Shown: positions 1 to 7,733, numbered from the stretch's first letter. The stretch: DNA of 64,000 nt from Streptomyces sp. WMMB303 (GCF_029351045.1 NZ_JARKIN010000001.1:6348501-6412500), one strand, 5' to 3'. Translations and numbers: made by a program. The notes: generated from the letters alone by a model not told the origin.

Positions 1-644
1 AGCTGGACGCGGCGACGCCCGAGGGCGTCATCATCGCCTCCTCCACCTCCGGCTACCCGATGACCGACATGCAGACCGAGGCGGCACACCCGGAGCGGCT
101 GCTGGTGGGCCACCCGTTCAACCCGCCGTATCTGATCCCGCTGGTCGAGGTGGTCGGCGGCGAGCGCACCGACCGGTCGGCCGTCGAATGGGCGTCGCGG
201 TTCTACGAGGCGGCCGGCAAGTCGGTGATCACGATGGAGCGGGAACTGCCCGGCTTCATCGCCAACCGGCTGCAGGAGGCGCTGTGGCGGGAGGCGCTGC
301 ACATGGTCGCCAACGGCGAGGCGACGGTGCAGGAGATCGACGACTCGATCACCGAGGGCCCCGGACTGCGCTGGGCGTTCATGGGGCCCTGCCTGACGTT
401 CGCGCTGGCGGGCGGCGAAGGGGGCATGGGCCATATGCTCGACCACTTCGGGCCGTCCCTGAAGTCGCCGTGGACCCGGCTGGAGGCGCCCGAGCTGGAT
501 GCGGCGCTGCGGGACGCGATGGTGGCGGGATGCGAGGAGGCCGCCGCCGGGCGGAGCATCGCCGACCTGGTCGCCGAGCGGGACCGAGGCGTCATCGACG
601 TACTGCGGGCCACCGGCCGGCTCCCCGGCGAGGCGTCCGCATGA
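1..644 (+). CDS. 3-hydroxyacyl-CoA dehydrogenase family protein, C-terminal part (carnitine 3-dehydrogenase-like)
   Basis: The gene runs in from the left edge, so its start and NAD-binding Rossmann half are missing; the frame is open from base 3. What remains shows the family signatures ASSTSG (before the first in-window Met), GHPFNPPY, and a C-terminal helical domain with PGFIANRLQEALWREA. Enzymes of this family oxidise a 3-hydroxy group with NAD+. The stop overlaps the ATG of a hotdog thioesterase (ATGA). L-carnitine dehydrogenases are often fused to or followed by such a thioesterase, which is why carnitine 3-dehydrogenase is favoured over a 3-hydroxybutyryl-CoA dehydrogenase. The family is clear; the substrate is inferred from context. 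Confidence 0.85.
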   Translation, partial: LDAATPEGVIIASSTSGYPMTDMQTEAAHPERLLVGHPFNPPYLIPLVEVVGGERTDRSAVEWASRFYEAAGKSVITMERELPGFIANRLQEALWREALHMVANGEATVQEIDDSITEGPGLRWAFMGPCLTFALAGGEGGMGHMLDHFGPSLKSPWTRLEAPELDAALRDAMVAGCEEAAAGRSIADLVAERDRGVIDVLRATGRLPGEASA

Positions 645-1093
645 CCCGGCTCCCGCTCTTCGAGCAGACCGTGCGTCCCGAGTGGATCGACTACAACGGC
701 CATCTGAGCGAGGCGTTCTACGTCCTGGTCTTCGGCCACGCCACCGACGCGATGATGGACGAGGTCGGTCTGGGGCCGGCCTATCGCGAGGACACCGGCT
801 GCTCCCTCTACACCGTCGAGGCGCATGTCCGGTACCTGGACGAGGTCGCGGAAGGGGCCCCGCTGACGGTGCGTACCCGCGTCCTCGGTGCCGCCGGGAA
901 GAAGCTGCGCTTCGCGCACGAGATGTTCGTCGGACAACGCCCGGTCGCCACGACCGAGCTGTTCGCGCTGCATGTCGGCGCCGAGGGCAGCACGCCCTTC
1001 CCCGAAGCGGTCCGCGCGCGGCTGGAGGCGCTCCTCGAGGAGCCCCCGGAGTGGGCGGGGCGGGCCGTCGCCCCGGTCGGCCACTCCGGGTGA
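641..1093 (+). CDS. Hotdog-fold acyl-CoA thioesterase (betainyl-CoA thioesterase-like)
   Basis: A 150-residue single-domain protein starting at an ATG that overlaps the upstream stop by four bases, so the two are translationally coupled. The N-terminus has the 4HBT hotdog pattern WIDYNGHLSEAFYVLVF, with the catalytic-type Asp/His region, followed by YTVEAHVRYLDE. This matches the thioesterase domain found at the C-terminus of fused carnitine dehydrogenases, where it is thought to hydrolyse betainyl-CoA to glycine betaine and CoA. Here it is a free-standing gene. The fold is confident; the substrate is inferred from the neighbour. Confidence 0.8.
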   Translation: MTRLPLFEQTVRPEWIDYNGHLSEAFYVLVFGHATDAMMDEVGLGPAYREDTGCSLYTVEAHVRYLDEVAEGAPLTVRTRVLGAAGKKLRFAHEMFVGQRPVATTELFALHVGAEGSTPFPEAVRARLEALLEEPPEWAGRAVAPVGHSG

Positions 1094-1241
1094 TGTTGAC
1101 GATCCACGGCGCGAATCCCACAATGAGCGGCATGGTCGCGCACTCCACCTCCCCGCTCGGACGCCACGGCGTCCCGTGGCGGCGCGGGTGCGAGCGATCC
1201 GGTCTCTAGGTGTGATCCCGGCTCCCGGAGGGAGCGACGGC

Positions 1242-1290
1242 GGCCGCGCGCCCGCGCGGCCGGGTACGACGGCCGCGTGCGGACGCGGCC
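1242..1290 (+). promoter_or_regulatory. Two tandem GC-rich hairpins in the dioxygenase leader
   Basis: Two adjacent perfect stems lie between the thioesterase stop and the dioxygenase start: GGCCGCGC/GCGCGGCC at 1242-1261 (4-nt loop) and GGCCGCGT/ACGCGGCC at 1271-1290 (4-nt loop). They end about 45 bases before the next ATG. They could end the upstream transcript or act as an attenuator or RNA-stability element for the dioxygenase. No U-tract follows, so a simple intrinsic terminator is not assured. Confidence 0.4.
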
Positions 1291-1335
1291 GGTACGTCCA
1301 CCACGCGTTCGACCGGATCCGCTGGAGGATCGATC

Positions 1336-2298
1336 ATGAGTATCACCACCCCCGACCAGACTCCCGAGCAGGCTCCGGAGCAGACCGCACCCCTGCGTGA
1401 CGCCCGCGTCCCCGAAGGGGGCCTCTACGAAGGTGTGCGCATTCTGCGGCCCTTCGCCGAGGACTGGGAGGAGCGGCCCTACGAGCTGATCGAGGTCGTG
1501 CCGCAGACCCGCGTCATCGGCGCGGAGATCCGCGGTGCCGACCTGTCCCGTCCGCTGAGCCCCGCGCTGCGCGCGGAGCTGAACCGGGCGCTGCTGGAGT
1601 GGAAGGTCCTCTTCTTCCGCGGCGCGGGCCTCACCCCCGAGCAGCAGGCCGACTTCGCCCGGAACTGGGGCGACCTGGAGACCAATCCGCTGCTGGCCCG
1701 CGGGTCCAGCGACGAGATCGTCCGGTTCGACAAGGGGGCGGCGGCGCGGCCCACGTACGAGAACGTGTGGCACACCGACGTCACCTTCCGGGAGCGCCCG
1801 GCCCTGGGCGCGGTGCTCCAGCTGCGCGAGGTGCCGCCGCTGGGCGGGCACACCATGTGGGCGGACATGGCCGCGGCCTACGACAACCTGCCCACCCGGA
1901 TCCGGGAGCGGATCGACGGGGCCACCGCGGTGCACGACTTCATCCCCGGGTTCGCGCGGTTCACCTCGGCGGAGCGGCTGGCCGAGCTCCAGGAGGAGTT
2001 CCCGCCGGTCGAGCACCCGGTGGTGCGCACCCACCCGGAGACCGGCCGCCGGATGCTGTTCGTGAACACCTCGTTCACCACCCACATCGTGGGGATGGAG
2101 CGCGAGGAGAGCGACCGGCTGCTGGCCGAACTGGTCCGGCAGGCGCACGTTCCGGAGTACCAGGTGCGCTTCGCCTGGCAGCCCGGTGACATCGCGTTCT
2201 GGGACAACCGGGCGACCCAGCACTACGCCCTGTTCGACTACGCGCCGCACCGCCGGGTCGCCGAGCGGGTGGCGATCGTCGGCGACCGGCCGTTCTGA
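1336..2298 (+). CDS. TauD/TfdA family Fe(II)/2-oxoglutarate-dependent dioxygenase
   Basis: A 320-residue cytoplasmic non-heme iron dioxygenase. The metal-binding H-x-D is visible in NVWHTDVTF, the distal His in THIVGMEREES or TQHYALFDY, and the 2-oxoglutarate-binding Arg in YAPHRRVAER. The ATG is preceded by GGAGG at 1324-1328. Members couple 2-oxoglutarate decarboxylation to hydroxylation of taurine, other sulfonates, alkyl sulfates, aryloxy acids or trimethylammonium compounds. It follows the carnitine-type genes by 242 bases, so a quaternary-amine substrate is possible, but the sequence alone does not decide it. Confidence 0.88.
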   Translation: MSITTPDQTPEQAPEQTAPLRDARVPEGGLYEGVRILRPFAEDWEERPYELIEVVPQTRVIGAEIRGADLSRPLSPALRAELNRALLEWKVLFFRGAGLTPEQQADFARNWGDLETNPLLARGSSDEIVRFDKGAAARPTYENVWHTDVTFRERPALGAVLQLREVPPLGGHTMWADMAAAYDNLPTRIRERIDGATAVHDFIPGFARFTSAERLAELQEEFPPVEHPVVRTHPETGRRMLFVNTSFTTHIVGMEREESDRLLAELVRQAHVPEYQVRFAWQPGDIAFWDNRATQHYALFDYAPHRRVAERVAIVGDRPF

Positions 2299-2314
2299 GC
2301 CACCCCCCACAGCC

Positions 2315-2354
2315 GCTTCGCCCGCCTCTCTTCCCCCGGAGAGGCGGGCGAAGC
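2315..2354. terminator. Bidirectional terminator hairpin
   Basis: A perfect 16-bp inverted repeat, GCTTCGCCCGCCTCTC at 2315-2330 and GAGAGGCGGGCGAAGC at 2339-2354, with an 8-nt loop. It lies between the convergent ends of the dioxygenase gene (plus) and the Gly/Gln-rich membrane protein gene (minus) and can serve both. Confidence 0.8.
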
Positions 2355-2401
2355 CCTCTCCGGGCGCCGGCCGTGGAGCGGCCGGGCACCGGACGGGACG
2401 G

Positions 2402-3499
2402 TCAGCCGTCGGCGGGGACGCGCACCTCGTCCCGGATGTCGTTCACGCGGTCCGCCCACGCCTCCAGGTCCACCTTCTTCGGGTCGACTCCGTAGGTGTC
2501 GGCGGCGTCCTTGGCGACGTAGGCGGCGGTGCCCGGGTCGCTCCAGGCGCAGACGGGGATCGTCAGCTTCCGGCCGGCCTGCGACTTGACCAGTACCTCG
2601 CAGGTCAGCGGGTCGCCACCGGTGGGTGTGATGTCGCGGCGCTTGACGGCCACCGACATCGCCGAGCCCGACTCCATGCCGTCCATCATCTGGTTCTTGG
2701 ACATCTCGGGGTTGCCGTAGTCCTCACCGGTGGCCGCTCCGTACAGCAGCCGGGAGCTGCCCGAGGGGTTGGCGTAGGAGCCTAGGTGGGCCTCCTCGCC
2801 CGGCTGTCCGGGGTCGACCGAGTCGCTGAGGTCCTTCTTGAGCCGGTACTGGCCGTCATCCAGCGTCTTGGGGAACTTCAGCTCGTAGGTGGTCTCCGAC
2901 GGGCTCGGTGTCGGCTCCGGGGAGGACGAGTCGTCGGTGGGCTCCTCGGAGGCCGAGTCGGACTTCTCGGGCTTCACCTTGTCGTCGGCCGCGTCGTCCT
3001 TGTCGTCGGAACCGCCCGAGAGCACCAGCAGCGTGCCGGCGACGGCCAGCGCGACCACCAGCACCGCCGCCACGACGATGCCGACGACCTTGTTGCTGCG
3101 GTTGCTGCGGTTCGGCGGGGGCGGCTGCGGGCTTCCGTAGGGTGCGGGGAAGCCGGGCTGGCCGCCGGGCTGCCCGAAGCCGCCCGGAGCCCCGGGGCCG
3201 CCGGGGTTGCCGGGGTTGCCGGGGGGCTGGCCGAAACCGCCGCCCTGCGGCTGCCCGTAGCCGCCGCCTTGCGGCTGACCGTAGGCATTGCCCTGGGGCT
3301 GCCCTTGGCCACCGCCCTGCGGCTGCCCGTAGGCACCGCCCTGCGGCTGACCGTAGGCATTGCCCTGGGGCTGCCCTTGGCCGCCGCTCTGCGGCTGTGC
3401 AGGACCGCCGTCCTGGGGTTGTCCGTAGCCTCCCGCGGACGGGGGGCCGAAGCCACCGCCGCCCTGCGGCTGGTTCGGCGGCTGCGGGGGTGTCGTCAT
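2402..3499 (-). CDS. Gly/Gln/Pro-rich single-pass membrane protein
   Basis: A 365-residue protein of unknown function. Residues 1-130 are low complexity, built from repeated GQPQGG, GQPQGNAYG and AYGQPQGG units. One hydrophobic segment follows at about residues 138-160 (VVGIVVAAVLVVALAVAG). After it comes an acidic Ser/Asp/Glu linker and then an extracytoplasmic domain of about 140 residues containing two Cys (LTCEVLVK and IPVCAWSD) that could form a disulfide. The topology suggests a cytoplasmic Pro/Gly-rich tail and an external folded domain, common in actinobacteria for signalling or cell-envelope proteins. The repeats make the exact N-terminal length variable between strains. Confidence 0.85.
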   Translation of the reverse strand: MTTPPQPPNQPQGGGGFGPPSAGGYGQPQDGGPAQPQSGGQGQPQGNAYGQPQGGAYGQPQGGGQGQPQGNAYGQPQGGGYGQPQGGGFGQPPGNPGNPGGPGAPGGFGQPGGQPGFPAPYGSPQPPPPNRSNRSNKVVGIVVAAVLVVALAVAGTLLVLSGGSDDKDDAADDKVKPEKSDSASEEPTDDSSSPEPTPSPSETTYELKFPKTLDDGQYRLKKDLSDSVDPGQPGEEAHLGSYANPSGSSRLLYGAATGEDYGNPEMSKNQMMDGMESGSAMSVAVKRRDITPTGGDPLTCEVLVKSQAGRKLTIPVCAWSDPGTAAYVAKDAADTYGVDPKKVDLEAWADRVNDIRDEVRVPADG

Positions 3500-3612
3500 C
3501 CCGTGTCCCTCCCTGCGAGGGAGGCGTACCCCGTCCCCCGACCGTGCTCGTGCCCGACGCTCGGTTCACGGTACCGCCGTATTGGCCAAAGCATTACTTC
3601 GGGGATACCGGT

Positions 3613-5496
3613 TCAGCGCGGGTACAGCGTGTCGATCTCGGTGGCGAAGTCCCGCACGATCGCCGCCCGCCGCAGCTTCATGGACGGGGTCAGATGCCCT
3701 TCCTCCTCGGTGAAGTCGTGCGGCAGCACGACGAACCTGCGGATCGACTCGGCCCGTGAGACCAGCGAGTTGGCCTCGTCCACGGCCTGCTGGAGATTGC
3801 GCAGCAGGTCCCCGTCCACCGCCAGCTCGGCCATGCTCAGCCGCTCCTTGCGGTGCATCCGGCACCAGTGTGCGAGCCCGTCCGGCTCCAGCGTCACCAG
3901 CGCCGTCACATACGGCCGGTTGTCGCCGATCACCAGGCACTGGCTGATCAGCGGATGCGCGCGCAGCCAGTCCTCCAGCGGAGCCGGGGCCAGATTCTTG
4001 CCCGCCGAAGTGATGATGAGGTCCTTCTTGCGCCCGGTGATGCTCAGATACCCCTCCGAGTCGAGCGCGCCCAGGTCGCCGGTGGGCAGCCACCCCTCCG
4101 CGTCCCGGTGCGGGAGCACGCTCCCGGTACGGGCTTCCCAGTAGCCGCCGAACACATGGTCGCCCTTGATCAGCACCTCGCCGTCGTCCGCGATCCGCAG
4201 CGCGGTGCCCGGCAGCGGCCAGCCCACCGTGCCCAGCCGGGGTTTGAGCGGCGGTGTGGCGGTCGTCGCCGCGGCCGTCTCCGTCAGCCCGTATCCCTCG
4301 TAGACGGTGACGCCCGCGCCCTCGAAGAACGCCGCGAGCCGGTGTCCGAGCGGGGAGCCGCCGCAGATGACGTACCGGCACCGGCCGCCCAGCGCCGACC
4401 GGATCCGGCGGTAGATCAGCGTGTCGTACAGTCCGCGCGCGGCCCGCAGCCCGAACCCGGGGCCGCCGCCGAAGCCGTGCTCCTGCGCCTCGACGGCCTC
4501 CCCGTACCGCTGCGCGATCCGCGCCCCGCGGTCGAACGAGGAGGCCCGGCCCATCCGCTCCGCGGTCGCCCGGCCGGTGTTGTAGATCTTCTCCAGCACG
4601 TACGGGATGCCCAGCAGGAACGTCGGCGCGAAGCTCGCCAGATCCGGGAGCAGATCCTCTGTCTTCAGACTCGGCGCGTGCCCGAGCCGCACGCGCGCCC
4701 GCAGGCAGCCGATGGCCACCATCCTGCCGAACACGTGCGACAGCGGCAGGAACAGCAGCGTCGAGGCCGGTTCGGACTGCTCACCGCGGAAGACCGGGTA
4801 CAGCAGCTCGACCGCGTTGTCGACCTCGGCGAAGAAATTCCCGTGCGTGAGCACGCAGCCCTTGGGCGGGCCCGTCGTACCCGAGGTGTAGATGAACGTC
4901 GCGATGCTCTGCGGACCCAACTGCGCCCGCCGCTGGGCGACCAGCTCGTCCGGCAGCTCCCGGCCCGCGTCCACCACATGGCCCACGGCGCCGGAACTGA
5001 ACTGCCACAGATGCTCCAGGCCCGGCAGGTTGCCGCGCTCGGCGCTGAGCATCCGGGTCTGCTCGACGTCCTCCACGAAGCAGGCCCGCGCCTGCGAGTC
5101 CTGCAGGATGTGCCGCGCCTGGAGCGCCGAGGAAGTGGGGTAGACCGGCACCGTGACCAGGCCCGCCGCCCAGGCGGCGAAGTCCGTGAGGGTCCACTCG
5201 TAGGTGGTGCGGGCCATGATGGCCAGCCGGTCGCCCGGCCGCAGGCCCAGCGCGATCAGGCCCTTGGCCATCGCCAGTACCTCGGCGGCGAGTTCGCGGG
5301 CCGTCATGTCCTGCCAGGTGCCGTCCCGGGCCTTGCGGCTGAGCACGGGCTCCTCGGGGGCCTCGGCGGCGTTGGTGAAGGGGATGTCGGCCAGCGAGCC
5401 GGCGGTCACCCGCGGCGCCAGCGGCGGAACGGAGACCTCGCGGACCCTGCCGTCCTCCACCTTCTTGTACGGCTCGACCAGTTGCACCGGTTGCAT
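3613..5496 (-). CDS. Long-chain fatty-acid-CoA ligase (FadD15-type AMP-forming synthetase)
   Basis: A 627-residue adenylate-forming enzyme that activates long-chain fatty acids to acyl-CoA through an acyl-AMP intermediate. The A3 nucleotide-binding motif YTSGTTGPPKG is at residues 203-213, YEGYGLTETAAA is the A5 motif, and TGDLGALDSEGYL and GRKKDLIITSAGKNLAP are the A7/A8 hinge and the region leading to the catalytic Lys. ATG at 5496 has AGGAGCC eight bases upstream. It stands alone on the minus strand, with palindromic TTAC/GTAA sites upstream at 5559-5578. Residues 224-246 are encoded by the segment duplicated at 11421-11486. A TetR regulator beyond the inserted island (11507-12214) is a plausible regulator of it. 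Confidence 0.93.
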   Translation of the reverse strand: MQPVQLVEPYKKVEDGRVREVSVPPLAPRVTAGSLADIPFTNAAEAPEEPVLSRKARDGTWQDMTARELAAEVLAMAKGLIALGLRPGDRLAIMARTTYEWTLTDFAAWAAGLVTVPVYPTSSALQARHILQDSQARACFVEDVEQTRMLSAERGNLPGLEHLWQFSSGAVGHVVDAGRELPDELVAQRRAQLGPQSIATFIYTSGTTGPPKGCVLTHGNFFAEVDNAVELLYPVFRGEQSEPASTLLFLPLSHVFGRMVAIGCLRARVRLGHAPSLKTEDLLPDLASFAPTFLLGIPYVLEKIYNTGRATAERMGRASSFDRGARIAQRYGEAVEAQEHGFGGGPGFGLRAARGLYDTLIYRRIRSALGGRCRYVICGGSPLGHRLAAFFEGAGVTVYEGYGLTETAAATTATPPLKPRLGTVGWPLPGTALRIADDGEVLIKGDHVFGGYWEARTGSVLPHRDAEGWLPTGDLGALDSEGYLSITGRKKDLIITSAGKNLAPAPLEDWLRAHPLISQCLVIGDNRPYVTALVTLEPDGLAHWCRMHRKERLSMAELAVDGDLLRNLQQAVDEANSLVSRAESIRRFVVLPHDFTEEEGHLTPSMKLRRAAIVRDFATEIDTLYPR

Positions 5497-5770
5497 GGTG
5501 ACGGCTCCTTCCTCGCATGTGCGGAGAGCTCCGTCCTCGCCCAGCGCCTGACGCGGCAGTAACCTTACCGAGGAGTAAATCTACGGGAGCGGGAGGAGTT
5601 CAGGGAATGCCCGCGCGCCACCTTCATCGGACACACACAGGACCGGCCCTCGTCCTCGCCGAGGGTGCCGCCCGGCCGTCCGGCACGCTCGTCCCCCCGG
5701 ACGACGACGGAAGGGCATCCCGAGGTAGCTGTGCGCGCCCGCAGCATGCTCGACCCGTAGGCACAGAAAC
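5497..5770. other. Upstream region of the acyl-CoA ligase; possible small broken ORF
   Basis: About 270 bases between the ligase start and the terminator of the DUF397 gene. It contains the TTAC/GTAA repeats described separately. A plus-strand ATG at 5608 follows a good GGGAGGAG site and opens a frame (PARHLHRTHTGPALVLAEG), but this frame runs on through the terminator and antisense to the DUF397 gene. It is therefore more likely a remnant or chance ORF than an intact gene. Confidence 0.35.
5559..5578. promoter_or_regulatory. Palindromic TTAC/GTAA cluster upstream of the acyl-CoA ligase gene
   Basis: The bases GTAACCTTACCGAGGAGTAA contain alternating half sites: GTAA-CC-TTAC at 5559-5568 and TTAC-N6-GTAA at 5565-5578. 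They lie 63-82 bases upstream of the ligase ATG, where an operator would be expected. Dyads of this kind are typical TetR-family operators. Binding by the nearby TetR protein is inference only. Confidence 0.4.
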
Positions 5771-5805
5771 GCCCCCCGCTCCGGCACTGCGCCGGGGCGG
5801 GGGGC
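5771..5805. terminator. Terminator after the DUF397 gene
   Basis: A 15-pair stem (GCCCCCCGC-T-CCGGC at 5771-5785 with GCCGG-G-GCGGGGGGC at 5791-5805, one G-T pair) with a 5-nt loop. It sits 15 bases past the stop of the minus-strand DUF397 gene and marks the edge of the accessory island. Confidence 0.75.
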
Positions 5806-5819
5806 TTCTGTTGTTGCCC

Positions 5820-6017
5820 CTACCGGTCGAGCCGGCGGTCAGCGACGCCCGCCACGAAGGTGGCCCACTGCTCCACACCGAAGGTGAGAACCGGTCCGCC
5901 GGTGCACTTACTGTCACGAGCGGCTACGCCATCGGCGGTGGGCGCCAGCTCAACGCATGCGCTTTGCCCGTTGCTGTAACTGGACTTGCGCCAGGCCAAA
6001 GTGTCAGTGGTGTTCAT
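5820..6017 (-). CDS. DUF397 domain-containing protein
   Basis: A 65-residue cytoplasmic protein with the DUF397 signature LAWRKSSYSNGQSACVELA near the start and VAARDSKCTGG later. The ATG at 6017 is preferred to one four codons upstream because it gives the usual start just before the W-RKSSYS motif. It overlaps the end of the upstream XRE gene by 14 bases, so the two are translationally coupled. DUF397 proteins almost always pair with an XRE/DUF5753 regulator in streptomycetes, like the BldB/AbaA and WhiJ-type loci, and probably modulate DNA binding by that partner. Confidence 0.88.
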   Translation of the reverse strand: MNTTDTLAWRKSSYSNGQSACVELAPTADGVAARDSKCTGGPVLTFGVEQWATFVAGVADRRLDR

Positions 6018-6891
6018 ATTGCTCCGCAACCTCCATCAAGAGGCGCCGTGTTGCCTCTTCGGTGAGTGAACGTTTCCAGATGTCGTCGAACGCCGTGTCG
6101 TAGCGAGCGACCTCGTCGGGCTTGTCGAGATACAGGTCTCCTGTGAAGCCGTCCGCGTAGACAGTCGGCGGCTCTGTGTCGGTGCCGTCGCCTGTCTGAG
6201 GGAACCGCAAAATCCCGAACTGCCCTGACATGACGCCACGGTGCAGACCCGCACTGAACGGGACTACCCGGAGTGTGACAGTCGGCAGTTCGGAGGCGTG
6301 CAACAGGTGGCGGAGCTGCTCCGCCATTTGGTGATGCCCGCCTACGGGGCGCCGTACTACTGCCTCGTTGAGAACGATGCGCAGTGTCGGGGCTGCCGAG
6401 CGACGTGTCAGCAAGGCCTGCCGCGCGATCCGCAGGTTCACACGGCGGGTGATCTCCTCCTCGTCATCGTCGGGGTTGTCCGTGCTGATGATCATGCGAG
6501 CGTAGTCGTCGGTCTGCAGGAGTCCGGGTACGAGTTCGCTCTCATACCAGTCGATGCGGGCGGCGGCTTCCTCCAGACCGATGAAGATGTCGAAGCGCTC
6601 CGGGATCACGTCGCCGTAGCTGTGCCACCACCCGCGCGCCTTGGTCTCTTTCGCGAGCCCCATGAGCGCTTTGGTGATGTCGGGCGAGGCGCCGTACACC
6701 TTGCACATCGTCTCCGCGTCGTGGCTGCGGAGTGACGTCTGACCGGTCTCGATCCGCCACATCTTCGCTTCGGACCACTCCAGCTCATGTGCGGCGGCGC
6801 GCACGGTGAACCTCGCTTGGTTCCTCAGATCGCGGAGGTACCGCCCCAGTTGCCGCCGCGGCACCGTGCTGCCTGTTGACCTCTCCGGCAT
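6004..6891 (-). CDS. XRE-family helix-turn-helix regulator with DUF5753 domain
   Basis: A 295-residue regulator. Residues about 12-75 form the Cro/C1-type helix-turn-helix (LGRYLRDLRNQARFTVRAAA, then LEWSEAKMWRIETGQTSL). The rest is a DUF5753 ligand- or partner-binding domain with the typical W-ES-VPGLLQT-DYAR motif (WYESELVPGLLQTDDYARMI). It forms a two-gene unit with the overlapping DUF397 gene and is divergent from the small-gene/radical SAM cluster across 271 bases of relatively AT-rich DNA. It is therefore the likely regulator of that cluster. Confidence 0.9.
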   Translation of the reverse strand: MPERSTGSTVPRRQLGRYLRDLRNQARFTVRAAAHELEWSEAKMWRIETGQTSLRSHDAETMCKVYGASPDITKALMGLAKETKARGWWHSYGDVIPERFDIFIGLEEAAARIDWYESELVPGLLQTDDYARMIISTDNPDDDEEEITRRVNLRIARQALLTRRSAAPTLRIVLNEAVVRRPVGGHHQMAEQLRHLLHASELPTVTLRVVPFSAGLHRGVMSGQFGILRFPQTGDGTDTEPPTVYADGFTGDLYLDKPDEVARYDTAFDDIWKRSLTEEATRRLLMEVAEQYEHH

Positions 6892-7162
6892 CCCGCACCC
6901 TCCCTGAGCTCATTATGAAGGACTTCCGACACCACAAATGAAAGCGTCAACGCGCTCCATTCGCAATGCATGTCACCTATTTAGGGTCGGTTTCTGAATT
7001 TCCGCAGTGAAGTCTTGCAGATTCACAGTTCAGGGACCCACCCTTGTGGCTCGGCCGCAGCAACTTCGCGCCGCACAGGCGCTTTTGGGCTGCGGCTACG
7101 TGCGGCATCGGTCCTCCGGCTGCCCGCGAGACCTCGCAACGAACCTGCGGAGAGGTATCTCC

Positions 7163-7387
7163 ATGAGCTACCGCATCGGCGTTTACGTCATCGACCGGCG
7201 TACGAATTCGCTTGGCCGCGTCATGGGGCAGGACGGGCCCCACCTCTTACTGCGGCCCCCGCGCGGCGGCACCGAATGGAACTGCCCGCCCGCTGCGGCA
7301 CGGCTCGCCACCCAGGCCGAGTGCCACGACGCAGGTATCACCGCCAACGGCACCCCGCGCGCACCCCGCCATGGCACCCGCTCGTGA
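7163..7387 (+). CDS. Small conserved actinobacterial protein, first gene of the radical SAM cluster
   Basis: A 74-residue protein of unknown function beginning MSYRIGVYVIDRRTNSLGRV. The ATG follows a GCGGAGAGG ribosome-binding site. An earlier in-frame ATG at 7007 was rejected because the added residues look non-coding. The protein is compact, basic and without a membrane segment. Its stop overlaps the GTG of the next gene (GTGA). Codon 29 is TTA (7247-7249), rare in streptomycetes and read only by the bldA tRNA, so translation may be development-dependent. Confidence 0.7.
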   Translation: MSYRIGVYVIDRRTNSLGRVMGQDGPHLLLRPPRGGTEWNCPPAAARLATQAECHDAGITANGTPRAPRHGTRS

Positions 7388-7614
7388 GGCGCGGCACGCG
7401 CACCGTCCAGCCCGGACGGTGCGCCTACTGCGAGACCGACCGGGACGAAACCGTGCAGGTCGCCGTCATCGAATGCGGCTCCGGCCCCCCCCCTCACGGC
7501 CTGCGCATGTGTCTCGCGCACGCAAGTCAGTACGCCGTCACCCGTCAGGCTCCGCCGCACCTCGCCGACGAGTTGGCGCACCTCTGGCGCAGACGGGAGG
7601 AGCAGGCCGAATGA
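7384..7614 (+). CDS. Small Cys-containing protein, possible metal-binding
   Basis: A 76-residue protein starting at a GTG that overlaps the previous stop. It carries GRCAYCETDRDE, a C-x2-C knuckle, and a later RMCLAHASQY, so three Cys and a His could bind zinc or iron. The C-terminus is a basic/acidic helix (LADELAHLWRRREEQAE). It overlaps the next gene by four bases (ATGA), so three small genes form one coupled unit ahead of the radical SAM gene. No function is known; it could be a cluster-specific partner protein or a peptide substrate. Confidence 0.65.
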   Translation: MRRGTRTVQPGRCAYCETDRDETVQVAVIECGSGPPPHGLRMCLAHASQYAVTRQAPPHLADELAHLWRRREEQAE

Positions 7615-7733
7615 TCCGCAGAACGCGGCACCTCGTGATGACCACCTGCGGAATCGCCGGGCCGTTCCTACTGCTCGCGATCGGCTTCGGCACCGGCTTC
7701 ACCATCGCCGCCGCCCTCAGCAGCACCTCATGA
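7611..7733 (+). CDS. Small single-pass membrane peptide (40 residues)
   Basis: Starts at an ATG overlapping the preceding stop. A basic N-terminus (MIRRTRHLV) is followed by one long hydrophobic stretch, roughly residues 12-35 (CGIAGPFLLLAIGFGTGF, then TIAAAL), and it ends SSTS. It could be a membrane anchor or immunity-type peptide, or a precursor for the radical SAM enzyme downstream. It lacks the conserved Cys/Gly core of well-known radical SAM substrates, so the precursor role is weakly supported. Confidence 0.55.
   Translation: MIRRTRHLVMTTCGIAGPFLLLAIGFGTGFTIAAALSSTS

Noticed and set aside
188..1093. Long plus-strand frame overlapping the dehydrogenase and joined in frame to the thioesterase
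   Set aside because: It is a frame shadow: its first part is Arg/Gly-rich with no domain, and the real thioesterase starts at the overlapping ATG 641.
808..2310. 500-codon minus-strand frame over the thioesterase and dioxygenase
   Set aside because: Antisense shadow in high-GC DNA; composition is Arg/Gly/Pro-rich and the plus-strand genes have clear domains.
2786..4144. 452-codon plus-strand frame antisense to the Gly/Gln-rich and ligase genes
   Set aside because: Low-complexity reverse reading of repeats; no homology pattern or start signal.
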